Below are positions 1 through 11,045 of a stretch of DNA of 64,000 nt, piece by piece (the first letter of the stretch is position 1; every line of letters starts with the position of its first letter). Source of the DNA: Prevotellaceae bacterium (GTDB taxonomy: Bacteria > Bacteroidota > Bacteroidia > Bacteroidales > UBA932); contig JAISYZ010000004.1 in NCBI GenBank assembly GCA_031269545.1, positions 1 to 64,000 of the forward strand, written 5' to 3'. Under the pieces are notes generated by a model. It was not told the origin of the DNA. It searched no databases and saw only the letters and a program-made list of their open reading frames with translations. Both the position numbers and the translations under genes were made by a program.

Positions 1-58
1 AGGGTAAGACATATTTAATCAACTTTTCTAACATAACAAATAATAATTTTAAATTATG

Positions 59-88
59 CAAAGATAATAATTTGAAGCGAATATCAAA
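59..88 (-). promoter_or_regulatory. Candidate Bacteroidetes promoter reading leftward out of the window
   Basis: Minus-strand TATCTTTG (-7) at 59-66 with TTTG (-33) at 85-88, 18-nt spacing. Confidence 0.45.
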
Positions 89-146
89 CATTGTAGACAC
101 AGGGTTTTGCTGGTGAGCCGAAGCAATCCAGAAAATTATTTGCCAT

Positions 147-297
147 TTTTTCATTGTTTATTTTTCTGGATTAACTCCGCTGCGCTTCGGTTGCTTCGTC
201 GCTGCGCTCCTCGCAATGACGTGCTGCTTGCTTTTATGTCAAAATAAAATTGACAGAAATAATGTCGTATTATTGCTGATTTTTTTATTTTTAAGGA
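147..297. repeat. REP/MITE-like intergenic repeat, copy A (second copy at 46736-46886)
   Basis: About 151 bp nearly identical (about 5 mismatches by eye) to 46736-46886; contains the GCTTCGTCGCTGCGCTCCTCGCAATGACG motif. Confidence 0.9.
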
Positions 298-341
298 CTG
301 ACTATAATAAAGTCAGTGAACAATCTTCAATTTTCGGGGGA

Positions 342-722
342 TTATCCGGAACACGAAGAAATCCGTTGCGACGGAAGTTGCATTGTAACGCTTGCGCAGT
401 ATATTTTTCCGCCCATTGGCGGGTTTACTTTGCTGATTTTTACGCTTATGGTTTCTATGTTGTCAATTTCTTGATAAACAGCGTCAAGTATGCGTTTACA
501 GACATTTTCGAGCAAATGCGATCTTTGTTTCATTTCTCTGCCAACAATATTGTATATTGTCTGATAATTAACTGCATCATTAATATTATCGGTAATTTCG
601 GATAATGATTCTTTGGCAGTTATTTTTAAATTAACAATGAATTTGTTTCCTGTAATTTGCTCTTCTTCAAAACAGCCGTGATGAGCAAAAAATTCCATGT
701 TTTCGAGTTCTATTGTGTGCAT
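342..722 (-). CDS. folB: Dihydroneopterin aldolase
   Basis: 126 aa; FolB-like MHTIELENMEFFAHHGCFEEEQITGNKFIVNL and KVNPPMGG motifs. Confidence 0.88.
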   Translation of the reverse strand: MHTIELENMEFFAHHGCFEEEQITGNKFIVNLKITAKESLSEITDNINDAVNYQTIYNIVGREMKQRSHLLENVCKRILDAVYQEIDNIETISVKISKVNPPMGGKIYCASVTMQLPSQRISSCSG

Positions 723-797
723 ATCAAAATTTATTTCATATATAATAAAGATAGAAGATCAAACGAGATCTTCTATCCATACAACAATATTATGAAT

Positions 798-1019
798 TTA
801 ATATTCATCTTCATTAAAGAAGAAGTCGTCTTTACTGGGATAATCAGGCCAAATATCGTCAATATTTTCATAAATTTCACCATCGTCTTCCAGTTCTTGA
901 AGATTTTCAACAACTTCCAACGGAGCGCCGGAACGTACGGCATAATCAATTAATTCTTCCTTGGTTGCAGGCCAAGGAGCGTCTTCTAATTTTGAAGCAA
1001 GTTCTAATGTCCAGTACAT
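798..1019 (-). CDS. DUF2795-like small acidic protein
   Basis: 73 aa; WPATKEELIDYAVRSGAPLEVVENLQEL matches the remembered DUF2795 pattern. Confidence 0.75.
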   Translation of the reverse strand: MYWTLELASKLEDAPWPATKEELIDYAVRSGAPLEVVENLQELEDDGEIYENIDDIWPDYPSKDDFFFNEDEY

Positions 1020-1152
1020 AATAAAAATTTTTAATAATTAACCAATTAATAATTCAACTCCATATTTTGGAAGTGCGAAAGTATAAATAATTTTGATTAA
1101 AACAATATGTTTAGTGAAATTTTTACAAACAATAATTTATAAATTGTTAATA

Positions 1153-1695
1153 TCATTTGTCAGGTATCCATAAAAGTTCTTGAATATCAAGATCTTTATG
1201 CAGTTTCCGTGCAAGAATAAAAAGATAGTCCGATAAGCGATTTATATAAATCAACACATTTTCGGGAACAGGGTATTCTTCATCAACTCGCAAAATCAGT
1301 CGTTCGGCTCGGCGACAAATGCATCGCGCAATATGACAGAAGGAGGGACAGTTGTGTCCTCCCGGAAGCACAAAATATCTGAGCGGCTCAAGTTCTGCAT
1401 CGTATTTGTCTATTTCGTTTTCGAGCAAATAAATGTCGTCATCGGTAATCTGGCGAAGTTTTTTTGCACGTTCATCGCTTGCAACAATTGCTGCAATGTC
1501 CATCAGTTTGATTTGAATTTGGTGCAAAGTTGCAATTATATGCAAGTCAATTTTTTGCGAACGAATCAATCCTATATATGAAATCAGTTCGTCAACCGTT
1601 CCGTACGCTTCGACACGAATGTGAAATTTGGGAACTCGCGTACCGCCAATCAAAGATGTTATGCCCTTATCGCCTGTTTTTGTATAAATTTTCAT
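1153..1695 (-). CDS. PduO-type cob(I)yrinic acid a,c-diamide adenosyltransferase
   Basis: MKIYTKTGDKGITSLIGGTRVPK N-terminus and CRRAERLILRVDEE motif. Confidence 0.93.
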   Translation of the reverse strand: MKIYTKTGDKGITSLIGGTRVPKFHIRVEAYGTVDELISYIGLIRSQKIDLHIIATLHQIQIKLMDIAAIVASDERAKKLRQITDDDIYLLENEIDKYDAELEPLRYFVLPGGHNCPSFCHIARCICRRAERLILRVDEEYPVPENVLIYINRLSDYLFILARKLHKDLDIQELLWIPDK

Positions 1696-1798
1696 GATAT
1701 TATTTATTTTTTTACAAATTTACATGAAATATTTTGAATTATATGCAGGCAAATTACAGTTGAGAAAAATATTATGACTTTTTAATTGATTTACAATC

Positions 1799-3352
1799 TT
1801 ATTTGAAAACAGCATTTTTAATCTTTTCGGCGCATTTTTCGCCGTCCATTGCCGAAGATGTTATTCCGCCTGCGTATCCTGCGCCTTCGCCGCAAACATA
1901 CAATCCTTCGATATCGACATGTTGCATGTCGTCGTTGCGCGGAATGCGGACAGGCGAAGATGAGCGCGACTCAACTCCTGCAATCAATGCTTCGGCGGTA
2001 AGAAATCCGCGCATTTTTTTATCAAAAATTCTGAATGCTTCCTGCAAACGTCTGGCAAGAGCATCGGGCAACCACTCGTGCAGAGCGGATGTCGCCAGTC
2101 CGACAATATATGAGCAGTCGGGCAGAGAAGATGAATATTTCGAGTTTACAAAATCAGTCAAACGCTGTGCGGGAGCAACTTGTCCGCCGCCGCCATTTGC
2201 AAAAGATGACTGTTCTATTTGCTGCTGAAATTTCAGTCCACACATGTTTTCATACTTTTCAAAATCTTTCAAATCTTCAATTCGCGTTTCCACTACAATT
2301 CCCGAATTTGCAAATGCCGTATGCCTTTGCGACGACGACATTCCGTTTACAACAATCTCGGCGGCTGATGTTGATGCGGGAACGATATATCCTCCCGGAC
2401 ACATGCAAAACGAATATACGCCGCGCCCGTATGCCTGCGCCGTCAACGCATAACTTGCGGCGGGCAAAAATTCTCCACGCGTTTTGCAATGATACTGTAT
2501 CGAATCAATCAGCGATTGCGGATGCTCTACCCGCACGCCGACAGCAAAATTTTTCGCTTCGATTTTTATATTTTTTCTGTCCAGCAATTCATATATGTCG
2601 CGAGCCGAATGTCCTGTTGCAAGCGCTATGGCTTTTGCCTCGTAAATATTGCCGTTCGAGCATTTTACTCCCAACGCTTTTTTATTGGAAATAATTATAT
2701 CATCAACCTTGCTGTCGAAATAAATTTTGCCGCCACATTCGACTATTGTGCGGCTCATATTTTTAACAATTTCGGGCAATTTGTCGGTACCAATATGAGG
2801 ATGCGATTCGTAGAGAATTTCGTCCTGCGCTCCATGAAAATGGAAACGTTGAAGTATTCCGAAAACGTTACCGCGCTTATTTGAACGTGTATATAATTTA
2901 CCGTCCGAAAATGTTCCTGCTCCGCCTTCGCCGTAACAATAGTTTGACTCGGCATTTACGGTTTTGGCGCGAATCATTGCAGCAATGTCTTTTTTACGCT
3001 CGCTTACATTTTTTCCACGTTCGAGAATCACAGGTTTCAATCCAAGTTCTATAAGTCGAAGCGAGGCAAACAATCCTGCCGGACCCGAACCGACAATTAC
3101 GACTTCAGGCTTGTTTGTTACATTTTGATATTTAAATTCCTCTTTGAGCAATACAGGTTTCTCGCCGCAGAATACATTCAGAGTCAAGTTTATTTTCGGC
3201 TCGCGCGAGCGTGCATCTATTGATTTGCGCTCGATGCGAATGTCGCTTATTTCGGAGGCTGCAACGTTGAGTTTTTGCGCTGCTAACCTTTTTATAATCT
3301 CACTGTTACTTGCATCTTCGGGCGAAGCGGTTATTTGTATTTTTTGCTGCAT
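1799..3352 (-). CDS. FAD-dependent dehydrogenase (COG2509-like)
   Basis: 517 aa; GSGPAGLFASLRLIELGLKPVILERG dinucleotide-binding motif; C-terminal GLYVCGEGAGYAGGITSSAMDG. Confidence 0.87.
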   Translation of the reverse strand: MQQKIQITASPEDASNSEIIKRLAAQKLNVAASEISDIRIERKSIDARSREPKINLTLNVFCGEKPVLLKEEFKYQNVTNKPEVVIVGSGPAGLFASLRLIELGLKPVILERGKNVSERKKDIAAMIRAKTVNAESNYCYGEGGAGTFSDGKLYTRSNKRGNVFGILQRFHFHGAQDEILYESHPHIGTDKLPEIVKNMSRTIVECGGKIYFDSKVDDIIISNKKALGVKCSNGNIYEAKAIALATGHSARDIYELLDRKNIKIEAKNFAVGVRVEHPQSLIDSIQYHCKTRGEFLPAASYALTAQAYGRGVYSFCMCPGGYIVPASTSAAEIVVNGMSSSQRHTAFANSGIVVETRIEDLKDFEKYENMCGLKFQQQIEQSSFANGGGGQVAPAQRLTDFVNSKYSSSLPDCSYIVGLATSALHEWLPDALARRLQEAFRIFDKKMRGFLTAEALIAGVESRSSSPVRIPRNDDMQHVDIEGLYVCGEGAGYAGGITSSAMDGEKCAEKIKNAVFK

Positions 3353-3426
3353 TTTATATTTTGTTATAAAGACTTACACGAAAGTTTCGCAAAGGTTTTT
3401 ATCATAAATCATTGACATATTAATTA

Positions 3427-4434
3427 TTATCTTTGCACTTTAACATTGTTGTCGCAATCTAAATCTTTCAACTTTGTATATTTACTAATATCCAAAGTTG
3501 TTAAACGATTATTGGTACAATCTATTTTTTTTAATTCAGGACAATTGATAATATTCAGACTCGTTAATTGATTATAGGAACACCGTAATTCTGACAATCT
3601 CGGGCAATTGCTAATATCCAAAGTTGTTAATTGATTATAGTTGCACCATAATTCTACTAATTTCGGACAATTGCCAATATTCAGACTCGTTAATTGATTT
3701 TGTTCGCAATATAATCCTCTTAACTCCTCGTTATATTTATTTACAACCAAAGTTGTTAATTGATTTTGCTGGCAACGTAAATACATTAATCTACTACATT
3801 TACTTATATCCAAAGTCGTTAAGTTATTTTCGATGCAATCTAAATGTCTCATCTCAGGACAATTACTAATATCTAAACTTGTTAATTGATTATTGTCGCA
3901 TGATATCCATTCCAACTTCGGACAACTACCTATATTCAATCTTGTTAATTGATTTTTGTGGCAAAATAAAGTTTGTAACTCTGTGCATTTACTAATATCT
4001 AAATTTGTTAAACGATTATTGGTACAATATATTTTTCTTAATTCAGGACAATTGATAATATTCAGACTCGTTAATTGATTATGGGAACACCGTAATTCTT
4101 GTAAATTATCAACAGTTATAACAATATTATGCAATTTTTCATCTATATATTTGTGAAAAAACACTAACCAATCATCGTCGTTTATTTTACTATCATTAAT
4201 GTTTGATATTGCCCCGTCTCCCCATTTAATTTTTATATTTGTAGCATCTTTACTTAATAAAACTGAAACTGAAACCTCTCTCTTGTAAGATTCCATTATA
4301 ATCTGTTCTTTCTGTTTACAAGCAATTACTGTTAATATCAACAGTATTAGACCAAATAATTTTATTTTTTTTATGTGTTTATATTTTTTATTTGTCTTAT
4401 AATCATTCCCTTGTGTGTCCGAATTTTTTATCAT
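3427..4434 (-). CDS. Lipoprotein with cysteine-containing 21-aa leucine-rich repeats
   Basis: Probable lipobox LTVIACK; tandem NNQLTSLDISNCPxLxxLxC repeats. Confidence 0.85.
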   Translation of the reverse strand: MIKNSDTQGNDYKTNKKYKHIKKIKLFGLILLILTVIACKQKEQIIMESYKREVSVSVLLSKDATNIKIKWGDGAISNINDSKINDDDWLVFFHKYIDEKLHNIVITVDNLQELRCSHNQLTSLNIINCPELRKIYCTNNRLTNLDISKCTELQTLFCHKNQLTRLNIGSCPKLEWISCDNNQLTSLDISNCPEMRHLDCIENNLTTLDISKCSRLMYLRCQQNQLTTLVVNKYNEELRGLYCEQNQLTSLNIGNCPKLVELWCNYNQLTTLDISNCPRLSELRCSYNQLTSLNIINCPELKKIDCTNNRLTTLDISKYTKLKDLDCDNNVKVQR

Positions 4435-4570
4435 GGATGTTTCATATTTTTACTGATTTAAAGATTTAATAATTTACTTCTTCCAATCCGTTTATGTAGC
4501 TCCCATCTGGATTGCTTCAGGCTAACGCCTTCGCAATGACGTTCTCTTAATTGTTAATTATTAATTGCAT

Positions 4571-6391
4571 CTAAAATCTGTAAGTAAGCCCTACGGAGGC
4601 AATAAATCCCGGCACTTGATAGCGACTGTAAATATCGTATTTCTGGTTTAATACATTCGACAAATTTCCAAATACCGAAAAACTGTTTGTAATAAGATAC
4701 TCGGCTCCAATGCTCAAATCAAAAACGTCTTTCAGTTTGCGGTCTGTTACAGTTGGAAGAGCAAGCATATCGTCTGTTATGAAAAAATTGTCAACAGCAT
4801 AACGTTTGAGCAATGTTCGCAAATCGGCAGTAAGAACCAAATCGTACGAAATTTTATAACGTAAATTCAAATTGCCTTCAAAAGTCGGCTTGTGCCATGC
4901 GTGTTCAATTTCGATATTATCCTCCGTCTTTAAGTTATATTTATTATAAACCGCTTTTGCATAAATCGAAAATAAATCATCATTGTACGACAGTTCAGCT
5001 CCTATATTTATCTTATTTCCTTTGGCATATCCTACATTGAAGTTTTTGTAATCACAATCAAGTCTATTATAAGGCAGAGGCGAAAACGATGTCCAAAACG
5101 TCTGTATTACATTATTTCCATATAACGGTAAATATTCGAGTTTTGAATATGATGCAAATACATTATACGAAAAAGATTCAATATCGCCTTTTATCGAGAA
5201 TGTTCCGATAATTTTATAATTGGTATTTTTGAATACAGGATTTGCAAAATATGTAAATACACCACCCGCATCTCCAACCTGTTCTACCATATTCCCGAAA
5301 GATATATAATTATTTTCCAAAGCGAGTTTGCGGAAGTTGTTTACTTCGGTTTCGCCTTTTATTTCTATTGCGGGAGTAAAATAATCGTGAATTTTGTAGG
5401 ATGCTGAAACGGCTGGATAAATGCGATGTTTTATTTTGTCGTTGTAACTGTCCAAAAGATACTGCGCTCCGAGTTTTACCGAAAAGTAATCGTCATTGTA
5501 AGCCCATGAAGGCAAGGCGCTCAACAGAATATTATTGCCCAAAGTGTCAAGATCTTTGTTGCGGTTGTACAATGCAGCACGCGCTGCTATTGACACCGAT
5601 TGAGTTTCGTCTTCAAGGTCGGCGCCAAGCAAGCCCGAAAGGGCAAAGGCGGTTTCTTTCATTGTTGCGCCTTTCACATCTTCGTATTTGTCGCGTGCAT
5701 TGAAAAGTTGATATGATGCTCCAAACGAATAAAAAACTTCGCCCGCATCTCTGTCGGATTTCCAGAGAAGATTTCCGTTAAAAAGATTCATCGCGCGTTT
5801 ATCCTTATCAGGAGGAGAAAAAACATAAGTAATAAAATCAGGGTCGTAACCGTAGAGATACAAATCGCGGCGCGAATAGTCGGCATTAAGCGTAACGGTT
5901 GAACCATAGAGGAAGAATTTTGAAAAAAGTCCCAAGTCGTTGTTCATAAAATCGCTTTTTACCTTTTTGGAGTATTGATCGCCTTCGAGTTTTGTTTTAC
6001 CGAAAAACGAGCGGTGATTTGCGTAAAAACCGACCAGAACCGTTTCGGTATTTTTGTTGCTTATGTAAAAATCGAGCAATGGCGAAATTTGATAACCTAT
6101 GCCTGCCCTGATATATCCAAGTCCGGGAAGTGAATTGTCGCCTTCGATAATTTTTGCAGACGAAATCGGCGCAAGTCCGAAATTTCCGGGCGATGATTTT
6201 GGAAATATCGAATAACTGAAAGCATCGCGGACATTTGACGAGTCGGCGGTGATTGTCGGTTCGTACCAGATTTTTTGAGCATCCATAACCGTTGGATCAT
6301 AGTTGCGTGTAACTTCAACATCTTTGTTGGGCTGAGCCGTAAGCGCAAATGCAAATCCGCTCAAAATGATTATTGTCAATATTTTTTTCAT
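4571..6391 (-). CDS. Outer-membrane beta-barrel (TonB-dependent-receptor-like) protein
   Basis: Signal peptide; alternating amphipathic strands; C-terminal GFIASVGLTYRF. Confidence 0.75.
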   Translation of the reverse strand: MKKILTIIILSGFAFALTAQPNKDVEVTRNYDPTVMDAQKIWYEPTITADSSNVRDAFSYSIFPKSSPGNFGLAPISSAKIIEGDNSLPGLGYIRAGIGYQISPLLDFYISNKNTETVLVGFYANHRSFFGKTKLEGDQYSKKVKSDFMNNDLGLFSKFFLYGSTVTLNADYSRRDLYLYGYDPDFITYVFSPPDKDKRAMNLFNGNLLWKSDRDAGEVFYSFGASYQLFNARDKYEDVKGATMKETAFALSGLLGADLEDETQSVSIAARAALYNRNKDLDTLGNNILLSALPSWAYNDDYFSVKLGAQYLLDSYNDKIKHRIYPAVSASYKIHDYFTPAIEIKGETEVNNFRKLALENNYISFGNMVEQVGDAGGVFTYFANPVFKNTNYKIIGTFSIKGDIESFSYNVFASYSKLEYLPLYGNNVIQTFWTSFSPLPYNRLDCDYKNFNVGYAKGNKINIGAELSYNDDLFSIYAKAVYNKYNLKTEDNIEIEHAWHKPTFEGNLNLRYKISYDLVLTADLRTLLKRYAVDNFFITDDMLALPTVTDRKLKDVFDLSIGAEYLITNSFSVFGNLSNVLNQKYDIYSRYQVPGFIASVGLTYRF

Positions 6392-6409
6392 AATATTTTT
6401 ATTTAAAAT

Positions 6410-9400
6410 TTAATCTTTTTTATCTTTCAGTTTTTTTATGGTTTCGAGAGTTTCCTTTGCTTCGTCAAACACTCCGTCATTCGTTTTTTTGTAATTTCCG
6501 ATTATGCTGTTAAGTATTGCTTCAGCCTGAAAATACTCTTTTTTATCAATATAAATATTTGCAAGCACAATCAGACTGCGGGCAATCCATTCTCCATGAA
6601 AAGATTTGGATTCATTAAAACTCAAAGCCATTTTTTCGGCTTCGGCGGCTTTTCCCGTTTGGTACAGATAGTCGATGATATTGTAAGTAGCCTCTGCGCC
6701 TTCGAGCGTTTGGGAATTTTGCGCCAGAATTTTGAAAACCGCTAAGGCTTCATCGTCTTTGTTGAGTTCCTTCAAAGCATGGGCTTTTGTCAAAAGCGCT
6801 TCGCGTTTGCTTTCTGCGCTGATTGTCGTCAATGCATAATATTTTGTAGCCATTTCGACTGTTTGTTGATAATTCTGAATTTTATAATATGCTCTCATGG
6901 CAAACAGCAAGGCTTCTTTTATATCATCGCCATTTGTTGATTCGACAGCGGCGCGTGCAAACGATTGTGCCGCCGATTCAAAATCTTCAATAAGGTATTT
7001 TGCGCGAGCATATCGGTTCAAAATATTTTGCGGAAGTCCGCTCACTGCCGTGATGTTGATTAAATCTTTGAACATGTCGGTGGCTTCGGCGTATTTTTGA
7101 TTTCGATAATAACAGTCGCCTATGTAATATTTTGCATGCAGATAATTATTTCCGTTTGGGAAATCTTTCATATATTGTTGCAGTGAAATTGTGGAATTGT
7201 TGCAGTCGCCGAGAAGATATTGGCGTTCGGCAGCGGCAAACGAAAGCGAATCGCGATTGTCTTTTGTTACCGAAATCTTTTTTCGGTCGGCGTATGCAAA
7301 AAATTCGTTTACTTTTCCCATATTGACGTAAATATCCTTTATTCCTGCGAGAGCCGTTTGCGCTTCAAGCGAATTGGGATATTCATCAATAACTCTTTTG
7401 TAATATGCCAGGGCTTCGTCGTTTCTGTCATCGTTGATATTTATAAGTCCAAGTTCTATCAATGCCTGACGATAATATGATGTTTTGCTGTATTTTTCCA
7501 GAATTTTCTTAAAATCTTTTTCGGCATTTACGTAATCTTGACTTTGGATGTACATTCTGCCCGATTCAAAATAAGCGGCAGCCGCATACTGCGAATTTGG
7601 ATATTGTGAAATAATTGTTGAAAGCAGTTTGCGTTTTTTCAAGTTATCGTTGAGTAAACCGAGCGACAATGCATTTTGATATAACGAATAGTCGGGATTT
7701 GACAATTTAATTGCGTAAGCGCGTTCATAATTTTCGCTTGCTTTTTTGAAATCGCGCTGTTTGAATTTGCAATCGCCTATTCGGTTATAACAATCGGCAA
7801 CATAAGTGTTTTTTGATGTTCCTGCAAGTGTCAGATATTTTGTAAACCACGATACGGCTTCGTTGATGTTTTTGTCATTGAGTTCGCAATATCCAAGCGT
7901 ATAATGAGCCATTTTGTATTCGTTGGTGTTTTTTGTGATGTTTGTATTTATAAAGTTTTTTAATCCTGTTTTTGCCGATTCATAATCTTTTTGGCTGTAT
8001 TGAATTTCGGCTTTCCAGTATTTTGCAAGGCTTGCAACCGTTGCATCGTATTTTGAGAATTTTAATGACGATTCAAAATGTTTAAGCGCTTTGTCAGGTT
8101 TTTTTGCTTTAAATTCTTCCAGTCCTGCATAATACGTTGCTTTTTGAAGATTTGCATAATCCTGTTCAGTCGGATTTGGTGTCATTTCTATCAATGCTAT
8201 TGCTTCGTCAAAGCGTTTTTCAGCGATATATGTATTCATCAAAAAGTTTCTTATTTGAGGATCATTTGCTTTCGATTTGTTGGTTTTTAGAAAATCGCTC
8301 ATTGGCTTTGTATCGCCTTTGACTTCCAAAGACAGTTTGGCGTAATTGAATTTTGCATCGACAGTTGTTTCTTCGTCAAAATTCATTTTACTTGCCCGCT
8401 CAAACATTGGCAGGGCTTTATCTTTTTTGTTGCTGTTTACATAAATGCCGCCAAACAGATATAAAACTTTTTGACTTAGCGTATCGTTTTTTATTGCTAC
8501 GCGCTGTAATGTTTGTGCTGCCTTGTCGTAATTTTCCTGTTTAAAATCAATAAAAGCCATAAGATAGTAATCGGCAGCAGAAATTTTACCGCGAGCCGAA
8601 GATGAATTTTCATATTTGTCGAAATATTCACGCGCTTTTGCATAGTCGTTTTTTGACAAATATGATTCTGCAACAACTCTTGCAACTTCGCCCTGACGCT
8701 GTTTTGCGGCTTTTTCGTAAAACGTTGTTCCTTCGCTTATAACTTTATCATATTCTTTCTGATAAAAATAAATTTGCAGAATATAATAAGGCACAATATT
8801 TCCAAAATCGTTGTCGTTTCTGAGATTGAGAAAACTTTCGAGAGCGGCTGCATATTTTTTTTGTTCGTACAAAGTGTGTGCGTAATAATATTCGGCTTGA
8901 GAAGCAAAACGCGTATGAATACTGTTTTTTGCATTTGCAAAGTATTGTAAAGCCTCGTCGGTATTTCCCGATTTGAGATAAGTTTGTCCGTATTTGAAAT
9001 CAAATTCGCCCTGTTCGCCGGGCGAAAGTTCACTCCGTTTCACCTGTTGAAAATACTTCGCAGCATCGCGATGCGAATTTTTTACATCGTAAAAATAAAT
9101 TCCGAGCCAGAATACCAAGTCGTTGCGCAGTTTGCTGTCGGGATATTTATTGATAAATGTTTGCGCCGTAACGTCAGCATTAGGCTGTTTGAGTTTGAGA
9201 GCGCACATGGCATTGTAATAATCAATATTTGATAATTTTGTCTGGTCGGTAGCCGCAGTTGAAGAGCGCTCCTGTAAAAATAATTGCTGCGCTTCAACAT
9301 AAACGCCTTTATTGTAAAGGTCGATAGCCTTGTTGTAATTGCTTTGTGCCTTTGCCGAAAAACATACTGTCGCCGATATAAAAACCAGCAATACAGATTT

Positions 9401-9418
9401 CAATAATTTTACTCTCAT
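6410..9418 (-). CDS. Large TPR-repeat secreted protein
   Basis: 1002 aa, signal peptide, many TPR-type repeats; 18 nt upstream of the barrel gene. Confidence 0.88.
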   Translation of the reverse strand: MRVKLLKSVLLVFISATVCFSAKAQSNYNKAIDLYNKGVYVEAQQLFLQERSSTAATDQTKLSNIDYYNAMCALKLKQPNADVTAQTFINKYPDSKLRNDLVFWLGIYFYDVKNSHRDAAKYFQQVKRSELSPGEQGEFDFKYGQTYLKSGNTDEALQYFANAKNSIHTRFASQAEYYYAHTLYEQKKYAAALESFLNLRNDNDFGNIVPYYILQIYFYQKEYDKVISEGTTFYEKAAKQRQGEVARVVAESYLSKNDYAKAREYFDKYENSSSARGKISAADYYLMAFIDFKQENYDKAAQTLQRVAIKNDTLSQKVLYLFGGIYVNSNKKDKALPMFERASKMNFDEETTVDAKFNYAKLSLEVKGDTKPMSDFLKTNKSKANDPQIRNFLMNTYIAEKRFDEAIALIEMTPNPTEQDYANLQKATYYAGLEEFKAKKPDKALKHFESSLKFSKYDATVASLAKYWKAEIQYSQKDYESAKTGLKNFINTNITKNTNEYKMAHYTLGYCELNDKNINEAVSWFTKYLTLAGTSKNTYVADCYNRIGDCKFKQRDFKKASENYERAYAIKLSNPDYSLYQNALSLGLLNDNLKKRKLLSTIISQYPNSQYAAAAYFESGRMYIQSQDYVNAEKDFKKILEKYSKTSYYRQALIELGLININDDRNDEALAYYKRVIDEYPNSLEAQTALAGIKDIYVNMGKVNEFFAYADRKKISVTKDNRDSLSFAAAERQYLLGDCNNSTISLQQYMKDFPNGNNYLHAKYYIGDCYYRNQKYAEATDMFKDLINITAVSGLPQNILNRYARAKYLIEDFESAAQSFARAAVESTNGDDIKEALLFAMRAYYKIQNYQQTVEMATKYYALTTISAESKREALLTKAHALKELNKDDEALAVFKILAQNSQTLEGAEATYNIIDYLYQTGKAAEAEKMALSFNESKSFHGEWIARSLIVLANIYIDKKEYFQAEAILNSIIGNYKKTNDGVFDEAKETLETIKKLKDKKD

Positions 9419-9914
9419 ACGGTATCAATTTAATAAATAAAACTCTCTAAATCTTTAATAAAAAACATTATTAAAAATTCTTTTTAGCCTTTTGTTAAAA
9501 CAAAATTATAAATATTTTTAATACCAGCGAAAATTTAAAATTTACGGCATGTTAAATTATCGAAAAATATTCAATTTTTATGGATTTATCATCAAATATT
9601 TGTATTCTGTATTAAAACAAATTTGTCCGAACATAATTAAAATCAATTAAGACACATCAAAATTTAACAAAAGAAAAAATCATATTAAATACTTGAAAAA
9701 CAATAAATTTACTTTTAATTTTTTGCCATATACTTAATACAGAAACACAAAATATTTTCATTATTTAAATTCATTTAGAGTTTTACAGTCAAAAAACTCT
9801 GCAAACTATATAATCTAACTGCCTCAAAATGCCGATTTTTTATTTTTACTTTGTCGTAAACTTCAATTTTAAAAAAAATTTATACCTTTGAACTCTATAT
9901 AAAAAGAAATTTAG

Positions 9915-11015
9915 ATGAAAGATGGAAAAATAGTTGCAGGAATAACGCAGGGCGACATCAATGGAATATCGTATGAAGTGATGCTGAAAACCTTTGAAGA
10001 TAATCGTATTATCGATCTTTGTACGTCTGTTATTTACGGCTCAACAAAAGTTTGGGGATTTTATCGTAATTTGTTAAAGATTGAAAATATAAACCTTAAT
10101 CTTATCACCTCGCCCAAGGATGTTCGTAATAAATGCGTGAATTTCATAAATATAATGAACGACAATGCACATGCGGAAGTCGGACATTCTACGCAGATGG
10201 CAGGCGAAGGTTCGTTAAAAGCCTTGCAAGCCGCCGTGCGCGACATTCGCGAAAATAAAATTGATGTTTTGGTTACAGCGCCGATAAATAAATATAATGT
10301 ACAGGTTCCGGGTAAAAAATTTGTCGGACACACGGAATTTTTAGCAGATACAGTCGGCATACAAAATTATCTGATGCTGATGGTTAACGACAATCTGAAA
10401 ATCGGTATCGTTACAGGACATATACCCTTACAGGACGTGTCAAAATCAATTTCAAAAAAACTGATATTGCAAAAACTTGACATATTAAACGAATCGCTGA
10501 AAAAAGATTTTTTAATTGCAAAACCGCGCATTGCCGTTTTAGGACTTAATCCTCATTGCGGCGATAACGGCTTGATAGGTACAGAAGAAAAAGAAATAAT
10601 ATATCCCGCAATAAAAGAAGCGCAGGAAAAAAACATTTTATCGTTCGGACCATATTCTGCCGATGGATTTTTAAGTTCCGAAACATCAAAAAAATTCGAT
10701 GGCATTTTGGCAATGTATCACGACCAGGGCATGATTGCGTTCAAATCGCGCGCATTCGACACAGGAGTTAATTATACAGCAGGATTGCCTTTTGTTCGCA
10801 CATCGCCGGCACACGGTACGGCTTATGAAATTTCGGGACAGGGAATAGCAAATGCCGACTCGTTTCGCTCCGCATTATATATGGCTTGCGATATTTTCAA
10901 AAATCGCAAACGTTACGATGAAATAAATGCAAATCCTTTGAAAATAGATATTTCGACAACAAACAGGCACAACGGACACGAAGACATTACAATCATTTCG
11001 GCTAACGATGATTAA
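9915..11015 (+). CDS. pdxA: 4-hydroxythreonine-4-phosphate dehydrogenase
   Basis: GITQGDINGISYEV, GHTEFLAD, YHDQGMIAFK and GTAYEISGQGIAN motifs. Confidence 0.95.
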   Translation: MKDGKIVAGITQGDINGISYEVMLKTFEDNRIIDLCTSVIYGSTKVWGFYRNLLKIENINLNLITSPKDVRNKCVNFINIMNDNAHAEVGHSTQMAGEGSLKALQAAVRDIRENKIDVLVTAPINKYNVQVPGKKFVGHTEFLADTVGIQNYLMLMVNDNLKIGIVTGHIPLQDVSKSISKKLILQKLDILNESLKKDFLIAKPRIAVLGLNPHCGDNGLIGTEEKEIIYPAIKEAQEKNILSFGPYSADGFLSSETSKKFDGILAMYHDQGMIAFKSRAFDTGVNYTAGLPFVRTSPAHGTAYEISGQGIANADSFRSALYMACDIFKNRKRYDEINANPLKIDISTTNRHNGHEDITIISANDD

Positions 11016-11045
11016 AACAGCAAACAAAAAAGAAATGCAATAATA

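Noticed and set aside
2035-2694. 219-aa ORF antisense to the FAD-dependent dehydrogenase
   Set aside because: Shadow ORF without motifs
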